A model generated the notes under the pieces. That model was not told where the DNA came from and did not search any database. It worked only from the letters and a program-made list of their open reading frames with translations. From Chelydra serpentina (taxonomy: Eukaryota > Chordata > Testudines > Chelydridae), in NCBI GenBank assembly GCA_037349315.1, contig JBAIAC010000008.1:36430001-36494000 (forward strand): a stretch of 64,000 nt of DNA. The letters run 5' to 3'. Both the position numbers and the translations under genes were made by a program. Shown piece by piece: positions 1 to 10,900 of the stretch (positions are counted from its first letter, which is position 1; every line of letters begins with the position of its first letter).

Positions 1-329
1 CCATCACTGAGAACAGCCAGAACTATCAACTTTAAATGACAACTACTAGCCCATCCTCATGCAACAATGGTCTTTCTACATGGGGAGATGCATGCCTGGT
101 GGAGATGGACCTTCACCATTGTGTCGGGGATCTTCCCTTGGCCTGACTGTGGTTCGGTTGGCATATCTGCTCTGGGTAATTTTTAGTCCCAACAATTGGA
201 ACCCACAGCACAGAGCCTGAGGCCCTGCATAAGAGCAGAGTTCTGCTCTGTGCAGGGAGGCGACATATAGGAACTTTTTGTCATCACCCACAACTATTTC
301 ACATTTGGGGACAATATATACCTTCAAGT

Positions 330-600
330 CAGCGGCACTGCTATGGGTACCTGCATGGCCCCACATTATGCCAACATTTTTATGGCTGACTTAGAACAAC
401 GCTTCCTTAGCTCTCGTTCCCTAATGCCCCTACTGTTACTTGCGCTACATTGATGACATCTTCATCATCTGGACCCACGGAAAAGAAACCCTAGAGGAAT
501 TCCACCACGATTTCAATAATTTCCATCCCACAATCAACCTTACCCTAGACTAGTCCACACAAGCAGTCCATTTCCTAGACACTACTGTGCTAATAAGCGA
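330..600 (+). pseudogene. Penelope-like reverse transcriptase remnant
   Basis: Conceptual translation shows the fragment TAMGTCMAPHYANIFMADLE, followed after a frame change by the polymerase box RYIDDIFIIW (443-472). An in-frame stop interrupts the next conserved segment near 551. The upstream fingers region is absent because the insertion is 5'-truncated. Not functional. Confidence 0.8.
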
Positions 601-1482
601 TGGTCACAAACTGCATTTGCTCCAATCCCTCTGACAGAGACAAACACCTACAAGATCTCTATCAAGCATTCTTAAAACTACAATACCCACCTGCTGAAGT
701 GAAAAAACAGATTAACAGAGCCAGAAGAGTACCCAGAAGTCACCTACTACAGGATAGGCCCAACAAAGAAAATAACAGAATGCCACTAGCTGTCACCTTC
801 AGCCCCCAACTAAAACCTCTCCAGCGCATCATCAAAGATCTACAACCTATCCTGAAAGATGATCCCTCACTCTCACAGATCTTGGGAGACAGACCAGTCC
901 TCGCTTACAGACAGCCCCCCAACCTGAAGCAAATACTCATCAGCAACCACACACCACATAACAAAAACACTATCCCAGGAACCTATCCTTGCAACAAAGC
1001 CCGATGCCAACTCTGTCCACATATCTATTCAAGTGACACCATCATAGGACCTAATCACATCAGCCACACCATCAGGGGCTCGTTCACCTGCACATCTACC
1101 AATGTGATATATGCCATCATGTGTCAGCAATGCCCCTCTGCCATGTACATTGGCCAAACCGGACAGTCTCTACGCAAAAGAATAAACGGACACAAATCTG
1201 ACATCAGGAATCATCACATTCAAAAGCCAATTGGTTGAACACTTCAACCTCTCTAATCACTCAATGAAAGACTTTAAAGTGGCTATTTTGCAACAAATAA
1301 ACTTCAAAAACAGGCTCCAACGAGAAACTGCTGAATTGGAATTAATATGCAAACTAGATACCATTACCTTAGGCTTGAATATTGACTATGGATGGCTCGG
1401 TCATTATGTTAATTGCATTTATTTCCCCTCCTTAAAAACCCTTAACACCTTTGTGTCAACTGTCTGTAATGGGCCATGTTGA
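600..1482 (+). pseudogene. Penelope-like thumb/linker and GIY-YIG endonuclease, frameshifted
   Basis: The first open stretch (600-1238) holds a linker with the Cys cluster YPCNKARCQLCPH, then CTSTNVIYAIMCQQCPSAMY and YIGQTGQSLRKRINGHK, which is the GIY-YIG catalytic core with its downstream Arg. The C-terminal part (VEHFNLSNHSMKDFKV, then ELELICKLDT) continues in another frame from 1231, so a +1 type frameshift splits the domain. In intact elements this endonuclease nicks the target DNA to prime reverse transcription. Confidence 0.88.
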
Positions 1483-2033
1483 TTATCACTTCAAAAGTTT
1501 CTACTGATAACAGTTCCTTTCAATTAATTAGCCTCTTAACATTGATATAGACACTCCCACCTTTTCATGTTTCTCTGAATGTATAAATATCTGATTACTG
1601 TATGTTCCATTCCATGCATCCGATGAAGTGGGTTCTTAACCCACGAAAGTTTATGCTGAAATAAATTTGCTAGTCTCTAAGGTGCCAGAGGTATTTTTCT
1701 TGTTTTCTTTTTGCTGACACAGACTAACACGGCCACTACACTGAAACCTGTCATATAGGAACTTGCAGGAAGCGGAGGTCCTCAGCCCGGCCTGAAACAC
1801 TGATGAACCACTGTTTCACAGAAGGGGTGAGCTCAGTCTAAGGGAGGGTGTGTCTCATGGCTTTTTGTTCATTTCAGAGATCTGCAACTCTTGAGTGCTT
1901 CAACAGTAAAGTCAATGTGGATAAGAAATTCCTTTGCTAAGCCTGTGTTTCTTGCTTTCATGCCACGTTGTCCCTGAAGGAGTTAACTGAGAAACCCAAA
2001 GCACCCATGGCCTAGGTGCAGCTCTGTGGGAGC

Positions 2034-2447
2034 CATAGGCGCCGACTTCGTGGGTGCTCTGGGGCTGGAGCACCCACGGGGAAAAACTGGTGGGTGCTCT
2101 GCACCCACCGGCAGCTCCCCACCATCCCCGGGACCCGCGGCCAGCTCCCCGCCAACCCCGGGGCCCGCCGCCATCTTACCTTAGCACCGGGAGACGTTGC
2201 GGGGCCCCGCCCCCAACGCTGGGCAACGCTGCGTCGGGGGCGGGGCCCTGCAACGTCACCTGGCATCGGGGGCGGGGCCCGGCGTCGGGAGCGGGGCCCC
2301 GCCCCCGACGCTGGGCAACGCTGCGTCGGGGGCGGGGCCCTGCAACGTCACCTGGCGTCGGGGGCGGGGCCCGGCGTCGGGAGCGGGGCCCCGCCCCCGA
2401 CGCTGGGCGTGAGCTCCCACCGGCGCCACAGAAAGTCGGCGCCTGTG
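2034..2447. mobile_element. GC-rich nonautonomous hAT element with internal tandem repeats
   Basis: The termini CATAGGCGCCGACTT and its complement (CAYAGGCGCC...GGCGCCTGTG) are flanked by a perfect 8-bp target duplication GTGGGAGC (2026-2033, 2448-2455), as in hAT transposons. The inside is very CpG-rich, with a roughly 110-bp motif of GGGGCGGGGCCC and CAACGCTGCGTCGGGGG repeated about twice (2205-2405). No transposase. The long open frames here are compositional artefacts. Confidence 0.85.
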
Positions 2448-2486
2448 GTGGGAGCATGTGTAAGCAACTCTGGGGTGGGAGAGTTC

Positions 2487-2705
2487 TTGGGAGGTGTCAG
2501 ATGCTGATTTCAGGGTCTAGAGTGGGTGAACAGAAGAGTCCCAGATCCCCCAAAAAGCATCAGACAAGAAATGTGCCCAGAAGCATGCCATGGACTCCCA
2601 GAACTAGAAAGAGTGACTAGACTTCATCCAGACCCAGATGGCTTGGAAGCGCATATGACCCAGTGATCAGATCTGCTTCAACAGACTGATGACAATTATA
2701 GTGCA
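2487..2705 (+). repeat. Unclassified interspersed repeat, copy A of an inverted pair
   Basis: About 220 bp (GAGAGTTCTTGGGAGGTGTC through CAGTTTGAAACAC) that recurs in inverted orientation at 3667-3905 with roughly 90% identity by eye. It codes for nothing recognisable. Confidence 0.8.
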
Positions 2706-2739
2706 AGGTACAGGAGCAGTTTGAAACACATGTTGTGAC

Positions 2740-2862
2740 TAGGGTGACCAGATGTCCTGATTTTATAGGGACAGTCCCGATTTTTGGGTCTTTTTCTTAT
2801 GTAGGCTCCTATTACCCCCCACCCCCGTCCCGATTTTTTACATTTGCTGTCTGGTCACCCTA
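2740..2862. mobile_element. 123-bp hAT-type MITE
   Basis: Perfect 13-bp terminal inverted repeats TAGGGTGACCAGA, flanked by the 8-bp duplication GTTGTGAC/GTTGCGAC (one mismatch). The centre is T- and C-rich with two copies of a GTCCCGATTTTT motif. Noncoding. Confidence 0.88.
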
Positions 2863-3544
2863 GTTGCGACAGAGATGACAATATCCTGGACATTGAATTA
2901 AGTTTAATACCTTTGGGGTTCATTGTAATACAAATGCAATTGTGCATGTGTTATTGTGGAATTGTACGTAATTTCTCTAGGATACCAATTAATGTAATTG
3001 CTGGGAGAGCATGTGAACTTCAAAAAGACTGTTGAACAATACAGTAGACATGATTGATCTTTTGGGACAATATGTGTGAAGTGGAATTCCTGGGAAGTAC
3101 TGGGAGGAGGGGATTGCAAACCCCACCTGTGGACTCAGTCTTTGAAGCTTCACGTTGGGGATTGAGGAGGGGTGGGGCTTTTGTCTGCTGATCACCTGTT
3201 ATGGACAAACAATGCAAAGACACCCCATTTACACTCCCTCCCCCCCCCCCCGGGTCTGGATTCTCCATAGAAAAAAGAAAGGAATTTTGAATAAAGAGCC
3301 TGAATTTAAGATGACTCAGGGGCCTTCCTCCTGATCCAGCAAACAAACAGGACCTCTGGTCCATGAAAGGGCCCAATCCTTAAAGGAAGGGTGAGAAAGA
3401 CTTAGCCTACTGAGGTGCCATAAGACTGGGTCCTTGTTCTGAACTGAGGTTATGATGACCTTGTGAGCACAAAAGAGATTCCTCTCAGAGGATTGAAGGA
3501 CTCACTTGACAGAGCCCATGCTGGAGACAGTTTTAGGGGCAAGG

Positions 3545-4465
3545 GGATCTCCCAGTCGATCGCGAGCTCTGGTGGTGCAGCGGGGCTGTCACTAAGACAG
3601 GCTCCCTGCCTTCCCAGGCCCCATGCCGCTCGTGGAAGCAGCCAGTACCCTGCACTCTCCTGTACCCTGCACTCTAATTGTCATCAGTCTGTTGAAGCAG
3701 ATCTGATCACTGGGTCATATGTGCTTCCAAGCCATTTGGGTCTGGATGAAGTCTAGTCACTCTTTCTAATTCTCGGAGTCCATGGCACGCTTCTGGGCAC
3801 AGACTTCTTGTCTGATGCTTTTTTGGGGATCTGGGACTCCTCTGTTCAAGCACTCTAGACCCTGAAATCAGCATCTGACCCCTCCCAAGAACTCTCCTTG
3901 GGAGTAGACAGGGAGCCTGCTTTATCCTCACTGTGCCGCCGACTGGGAGCTGCCAGAGGTAAGTGCTGCCCGGCAGGAGGCCACACCCCAACTCCAACCC
4001 CTCTCCTGGAGTCAGCACCCTGAAACCCCTCCTGTACCCAAACTCCAACTCTTACCCCCTCCCAGAGCCAGCATCCCTACCCCCTCCTGCACTCCAACCC
4101 CCTGCCCCAGCCCAGACCCCCTCCCAGAGCTAGCATCCTGTCCCCCCTCCTGCACCCCAACATTCTGCCCCAGCCCAGTTCCCCCTCATGCACCCAAACA
4201 CCCTCCCAGAGCTTGCACCCCTCACCCCTTCCTACACCCCAACCCCCTGCCCCAGACTCATCCCAGAGCCCCCTCCCACATTGCGAACACCTCAGCCCCA
4301 GCTCAGAGCCCACACCCTCTCCCAAACCCCAGCCTGGTGAAAGTGAGTGAGGGTGAGGGAAAGCGAGTGACGGGGGTGGGGGGGAAGGGGTGGGGCGGGG
4401 TAGATCCTGGGTTGCCCTTAAATTCAAAAAGTGATTTTGGGCATAAAAAGGTTGGAGACCACTGA
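3545..4465. mobile_element. Degenerate hAT element carrying C-rich tandem repeats, interrupted
   Basis: The right end GGTTGGAGACCACTG (4451-4465) is a typical hAT terminus. Inside, 3990-4330 is a decayed array of a roughly 65-bp CCCTCCTGCACCCCAACCCC-type unit. A related left part lies near 3545-3650, and the inverted copy B repeat (3667-3905) separates the two. The left terminus is not clear, so the boundaries are approximate. Confidence 0.55.
3667..3905 (-). repeat. Unclassified interspersed repeat, copy B of an inverted pair
   Basis: Reverse complement of 2487-2705, with matching landmarks such as AGACTGATGACAATTA, CATCCAGACCCA and GATGCTGATTTCAGGG. The spacing of about 1 kb would let an intronic transcript fold on itself. 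Confidence 0.8.
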
Positions 4466-4782
4466 TGTAGGGTGTGCTCTACAGCATGCCTGGGTAACAC
4501 AGAGCTCAGATAAGAATAAATCCATACTGGTCAAGTAAACTGTGCTAACTCCCTGGTACCAACAACCATGTTTAAGTACTGCTAGCATGGTTTCAACCAC
4601 ATTGTGGTAGATCTCTCTTGTTGGAAAGCTTTGCAGACACATCATGCCAATACCATCTTCTGGCAGCTAATTTAGAAGCTCACTTAAATACTTTGAGAAA
4701 GTCTTCTTTCAGCATGCAATGTTTTCAGAGACATCTTCATGAAAAGACAATACATTGGTAGGCAGAAAAACAATCATCTTAC

Positions 4783-4955
4783 CCGAGTAATGACTGGATG
4801 AGGGCATGTGTTCGTAGGAGAAGTTTTACACAGGTTCTCATAAATGCACTTGCTTGGCTTGCCCTCTTCTTCACACCAGACGCATTTGTAGCCAGGATCA
4901 GCCGCAAGACACAAGCTGCAGTCACTTCGGCCATAAGAGCAGCTGTATAAAGTCA
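4783..4955 (-). CDS. PLXNB2: Plexin exon 13 (third PSI module, residues 761-818)
   Basis: Acceptor TAATTTTAG, donor CGG|GTAAGA, 173 nt, ending in phase 0. It encodes [20 protein letters not shown], then [19 protein letters not shown] and CPHPVITR, a full PSI module followed by the entry to the first IPT domain. It is the last plexin exon seen. The leftmost 4.8 kb is intron filled with repeats. Confidence 0.96.
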
Positions 4956-7900
4956 CTAAAATTACAATTATAAAAAGATGTACAAGTGCAGTGTCAAGTC
5001 AATTATTGTTTCAAGGATATGCTCTCTTTTAACAAGATGATGGGGAAGAAAAACCGTAATGCCGCGGCCAGAGTCTTCCCATTCAATAGGCCAATCCTGC
5101 CCAGTGTATTTAGCTACATAAAAAGTATTTACTGAGAACCAAGAACCCTTATTTACTTACTGCCAATTTAGCACAATAAAAGCTTCCATGCACAGGCTTT
5201 GAACAACCTACCAATTATTTAAAATTAGAAATCCAAATACAGCTCAATCTGTTCACCCATTGTACCAGGGAGTAGCTCTTCAAATACTACGACCCCCGTA
5301 CATCAGCCTATACATCTATTCAAAGGCCATCTGAAATAAATGGCCCTTTCAGGTGTACTGAAAGTCATTAATAATCCAGGCTATTTCAGATGGGAGAAGA
5401 GAGGCGGGTATTCCAGAGTCCAAAGTCCCAAGAAGAAGGCCCCCCTCTATTGTATTGAAGGTGATCTAGCATCAGCACCTCTGCTGATCACAGATGTATC
5501 AGTGTATCAGAGAGAGAAAGTCTCTCAAGTAGGGTGCTCCCAGGTCATTTAGGATTTTCTAGGCCAAAACCAACACTCTAAAAATCTCCCTGGAAGCATT
5601 CAGGTAATCTAGTAGTTTCTGAATACCAAGGCAGTACTCATTAATTTATTCCTGGCCTTAAATTATTCCCTTTTAGTAAGTGAACTGTCTCATGGTTTTC
5701 AATTATTTTCCTTCTGAGTTGCCACCCTCTAAGGGTATGTCTATACTTACCCGTCGCGTCGGAGGCGCGGGATCGATGTTCTGGGTTCAATTTATCGCGT
5801 CTTGTCAAGACGCGATAAATCGAACCAGGAAGTGCTCCGTCGTCGACGCTGGTAATCCAGCTCGACGAGCGGAGTAGGCGGAGTCGACGGGGGAGCCTGC
5901 GCGCCGCGTCTGGACCACAGGTAAGTTCGAACTAAGGTACTTCGACTTCAGCTACGTTATTAATGTAGCTGAAGTTGCGTATCTTAGTTCGACAGGGGGG
6001 GTTAGTGTAGACCTAGCGTAAGTATGCACTGTCCCTTCTGCAAAAACTGCAGTTAAATCCCAGTGCATAACCTAGCAACTAACACAGCCAATCATCCCAT
6101 AGAGACTGTAGCACAACTGTCATGCTGGCTAGCTACTGAACAGTGCTCCTTTTATTGAACCATGCACCAACATTCCCAGAGAACCAAAGCTTACCTTGGA
6201 CCTTAGGGTTGCGCTACAGCAACACACATTAGAGGGGTGTGATCTGTAAACCGCTCTAACTTCTCTGTGTAGACCCTGCTGGCAAACTAGGTACATTTTA
6301 GTTCTTATGTTAAAGTGCACAGAGTGCTCTACAAATCATACCCCTTCAATGTGCTTTGCCAAGACCACGGAGATAGGCCCTTAGTGTCTGTTGTGATACA
6401 TAATCACCACGCAGAATCACCCTTAGTAGGTAAAGCTCAAGCCTAACTACGCAGCCAAGCATTACAGCACCATGAGAAAAGCCCAGGTTTGGAAGAGAAC
6501 TTTTGGCCATGCACTTGATAGCTACTATAGTGGAAACTGGATAGGCTGAAGAGGTGCCACACCATCTCAGGACAGAAGCGGTATGTAAGCAGTGCAAGCA
6601 GCCCTGTAGCAGTCTTTCTTCTTGCTAGTCTGTTTACCAAGTGATATTAATGAAAGCACTGGAGGAAGCTCGTCCTTAGAGTGAAGTGCAGCAAGTAAAC
6701 ATTGCTGAATGGAGGCTGAGGAAGGGGGTTTGGGAGGGAGAGGCGAACGGCTGCTTTTGGAATGCGTAGGTAAAGTCCATCCTCAAAAGGTCTGACTGAA
6801 AAGGGCATGTACCGGCCCTTTAGCTCCTAGAGGATTAGAACTCTGGGTAGAGCACCAGCTAAATCACCCTCCAACTTCTACCATTTCAGTGCACTTTTAC
6901 ATACTGGAAAAGAATAATAGAAGATACTTAATTTAATAATAAGCAATTAGGCATTGAAGTAACAGCAATAGGCTTTTAATGCTAATTCCAAGAGGCTACC
7001 ATGTCAGATTACTTTTCTAACTCAATAGTAATGTAAAAACACATTTTATCCATGTCTGTCCTCAGCAGTGAGGTGATTCCTTTGTTAGGCGTGCACAATA
7101 TAGTGGTGCCCAGTAGAGCCAGCCTCTCTGCAACACACACGTTATTGAATGACTTCAGAATGGCTCTTTCTTGGAGAGTGCCTTTTTAAAAACAGCACCT
7201 TCTAAACAGCAGATGTGCTTGCTGTGTGTATTCAGAGCCCCCGCTGGTGACTTCAATGACAGTTTTTATTTTCATTACTGTGCAGCGTTAATACAGTTGA
7301 GAGTGAAAGACCTGGATTTTACTCTATCAATGATAGTTTCTAAAATTCAACCAGTTGTACTAGTGGGAACCCATTGAAGGTAATGGGATTGCACTGGTGG
7401 TCGCTGGGTGCCTACGGTGGGCTGTAGGACCCTTGTTACTACTAATGATGAAACAGTAGGAAAAGACCTAACTTAACTGAGATTCCATGTTGAGTTTGCA
7501 ATATTAAGAGTTATGGGAGAGGTGAGGAGAGTCTTTTTTTACTTGTACACTAAGTTAATTTGATCTGAAAACCACTTAGACATGGAGCCTCTCGGTCACC
7601 AAGTCATTTTAAACGGAGTATTTATTTACTCATTCATTCTGCAATTAAAAAAAAAAGCAAATGTAGTGCTGGGGAAAAGGTGCCAGACTGACAAGCCCAC
7701 TTTAACAAGAGAGTTAACACTTCCCTTTATCCTTGGAATGGACAGCACAGGCTGCAGCAGGGAAAGCTTTTCCCACATCTACAAACATGAACATAATTTG
7801 CAAGATGTAACAGATTGCTTTCCTAATCCAGCACTCATAAACTGGTAATAGACTGTTCTTGCACAGGAACTTTAACAAGCAGGGTTGTTAAATCCTCCCC

Positions 7901-10900
7901 TTGCCTCCATACACCCTACAATCTCCACCCACATCACCACATGACAACCTGACAAAGCAAAGGAACATATTTACTGAATTACTTAGTCATCCTTCATTGG
8001 CTAGAAGGGGAGTCTCACTCCCTTTCTCTGCAAACAAATTCAGCACAGCAACATCTTGAAGTCTCTCACACCCAGAGGTGTGAAAGGGACAGGGAAAGAT
8101 ACCAGTCTTAAAAAGTGTTAAACAATCCTTCACTCCCTGACCAACTCATTAAATATATCAGAGGGGTAGCCGTGTTTGTCGCTTCTGCAGATCCAGACTA
8201 AGGGTCCTGTGGCACCTTATAGACTAACAGAGGTATTGAAGCATAAACTTTTGTGGGTCAATACCCACTTCTTCTTTGCATCTGAAGAGGTGGGTATTGA
8301 CCCACGAAAGCTTCTGCTTCAATACCTCTGTTAGTCTATAAGGTGCCACAGAACCCTTTGTCGCTTCATTAAATATAGGAGCAGCAAGCCACTCATTAGA
8401 TTCAGATTTATCCATTGCCTTTGGATCCAAGCTGTGAAGTAATTGATAACAAGGACAAAAGATAAAAGGGATAGATGCATTGGATTTCATACCGTTCAAA
8501 ACCCCCCAGTGGTCTGAGATTTAAAATGCTATCATAACTTAGTATTCACTTGTGTTGTACAAAGGGGAGGGTTTTTTACTGGAGTTCAAAAATGCTGGAA
8601 CTGAAATAATTGAGTACCTTCTGAGCAAAGTCCATTCCTCCAAAGTCAGTTCCTTTCAAGGTGCAGTGTGATGTTTAAAGGCCATTAGGGTATGGACTTC
8701 ACTTGGTAAGGAAATTTTAAAGCAAGGGACAATTTGGATAAAACATTCATACAAAAGAGCAAAAAAGGCATTTTGCCAGTATTTTTCAGCCTTTTCTTTG
8801 TGATCATTGTAGATTTGTATTTGAATAAGAGCTTTCCTTTAATAACAACACTGCTTCCTTTTTTCTTTCTCCCCTCCCTTTGCATCAAAGCCTGTAAGAT
8901 TCTGGATTTATAACATCACAATTCTTTGGAATGGAAATGTTGATGCTGCACTGTTACAATGTGATTTCCCCCGTGACAAAGTTCCTCCTCTACCTTGGTG
9001 AGTCCTGCGCTTATTGGCGGATTTTGATCGCCTCAGAGATCTTCCCCTCTGGTAGAACCCACAGTCAAATTCCTCCTGTGGGTGGACCCCCGGGCGCTTG
9101 GTCGGCGCATGGGGCTCTCCACCCTTATAACCCCCAGGCGCGTACTCCAGGAGGTGGAGGCAGCTCTGTCTCCCGCGGCTCGGTCTCTCCTCAAGCGGGT
9201 CCTGCGAGAGGGTGCGCCCCGCCCGTCCCTCACTCCAGGCCCTCCGGATCTTTCCATCGGCCCCCTGCCCCGTGAGCCTTCCCGGCCTCCCCCTCCTCAC
9301 ACATCGAGCCGGCTGCGTACAATGCAGCCCGTTCATTTCCAAACCGCGCCAAGGGACCATCTATACGCGCTCGTGCTGCACACGCTCCATTTCCCCACCC
9401 TCATATCCCGCCCAGACACCAAGTGGCGGGACCTGTTACCAACAGTGAAGGGTGGGGGACCCCGGTGGGCCAGTTTGTATTCTACCCGCCCGCCGGGGAT
9501 ATCAGCTGGCGGCTCCTGCACGGAGCAGTGAGCACGGGCGTGTACTTGGCACGGTTTAGCCCGGTCCCCGAAGCCTGTCCCTTCTGTGGCGAGAGGGAGA
9601 CCCTGGCGCACGCGTATCTTCAGTGCGCCAGGCTGCAGCACCTCTTTCGGCTCCTCCAGAACCTCTTATTGAGGTTCTGGCTGCACTTTTCCCCTCACCT
9701 GTTTATTCACGCACACCCAATTCGAGGCCCCAGAAAGTCATGGGACCACCTCGTCAACCTCCTCCTAGCCATGGCCAAGGTGGCCATTCGGAACACCAGG
9801 GAGGAGAGGTTGGTAGGGGGAGGGGCCTGCGACTGTGGGGCTGTTTTTCGTTGTTTTATCCGCTCACGCATCGGGGCAGAGTTCCTCTGGGCAGCGTCTG
9901 CTGGCTCCCTCGATGCTTTCGAGGAGCAGTGGGCGCTCTCCGGGGTTCTCTGCTCGGTGTCCCCTTCCAGTTCCTTAGTTTTAGCCCTTTGACCCTCACG
10001 CCCGTTCCTGTTCTTTTATTTGTTGCCCCCTGGATTTATTTGGGATCTAGGTTTTGTGGATCCCTCCCCTTAGGCTGAGGGGTGGGACCCTTCCCAGATA
10101 CCAATAGGATCAGACTTCTGTACCCCACTTGTCTGGGTCTGTCACACCCCATAAGAGAAGAAATGGCACGAGTTAACAAGTGCTCTCAGCCATGCAGAAG
10201 CAACATAGGAAATCCCTCAAACTTCACTGCTTCTGTGTTGCCTATACAAAATAAAACTGTTTAAATATTGTTATATACCAGGAATAATGTATAAAGATTT
10301 GTATCTACATGGGGACATTACTTATGAGTGACATTAGTCTCATTCATATGGACTCGTAGTAACAAGCACTATATCTGGTAAAAAGTGTTTGAAGGATCTT
10401 AATCCTGAGAACTATTACGTGGGGGGCGGGGTATCACGGCACCCACATGGAGCCCATTGTTTTCACTGGGGCTGTGCCAGCACCTAGTAGCTTACAAGAC
10501 CAGGACCATAGATTTAACTGACATTTTTTGTGTCATTATAAATTGAAATAAATATAACTAAATGAAAAAGCAATTTACGGCAGAGATCATGACTTTGCAT
10601 ACTTTTTGTTGCCACAGAATACTTCTCAGGCTTTTCATTGTCAACCAAACTGAAGACTACAGAATCTATCATTGATGACGATGCATGAGCCAGAACACAG
10701 TTTTAGACTTCAGATCCCTGGTGAGGTTTGTAGAGATGACAGTAAGAAAAGCCACCTTTTTACCCATGAAGAGAGTAAGTTTGCTATCATATTACTGAGA
10801 TATAACAAGGGAACCTCACAATGCCATTTTTAAAAGAGTTGCTTTTCAGAGCAGAGTCAGATTTAAAGATATTTTCTTTATAAAACTATAAACATATAGG

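Larger units (their letters stand above)
277..1751 (+). mobile_element. 5'-truncated Penelope-like retroelement (Neptune-like) with target duplication
   Basis: The insertion is flanked by the direct repeat CATATAGGAACTT (264-276 and 1752-1764). It starts inside the reverse transcriptase region and runs through a GIY-YIG endonuclease to a noncoding tail at 1495-1751. That tail contains GCATCCGATGAAGTGGG...CCCACGAAAG and ends CTAACACGGCCACTACACTGAAACC-like. The same tail recurs at 8158-8365 and 35494-35684. Reverse transcriptase plus GIY-YIG is diagnostic of Penelope-like elements. The Neptune assignment is from memory and less certain. Confidence 0.9.

Noticed and set aside
2016..2620. Overlapping open frames of 163-188 codons rich in Arg, Gly and Pro
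   Set aside because: They lie on both strands of a CpG-dense hAT element with target duplications; composition, not selection, keeps them open.
1..4782. Further plexin exons (IPT domains) in the leftmost intron
   Set aside because: Both strands were read for IPT-like strings with flanking splice sites; only repeats were found.
4774..4956. Independent small gene encoding a Cys-rich 60-residue peptide
   Set aside because: The frame is plexin exon 13 read slightly past both splice sites.
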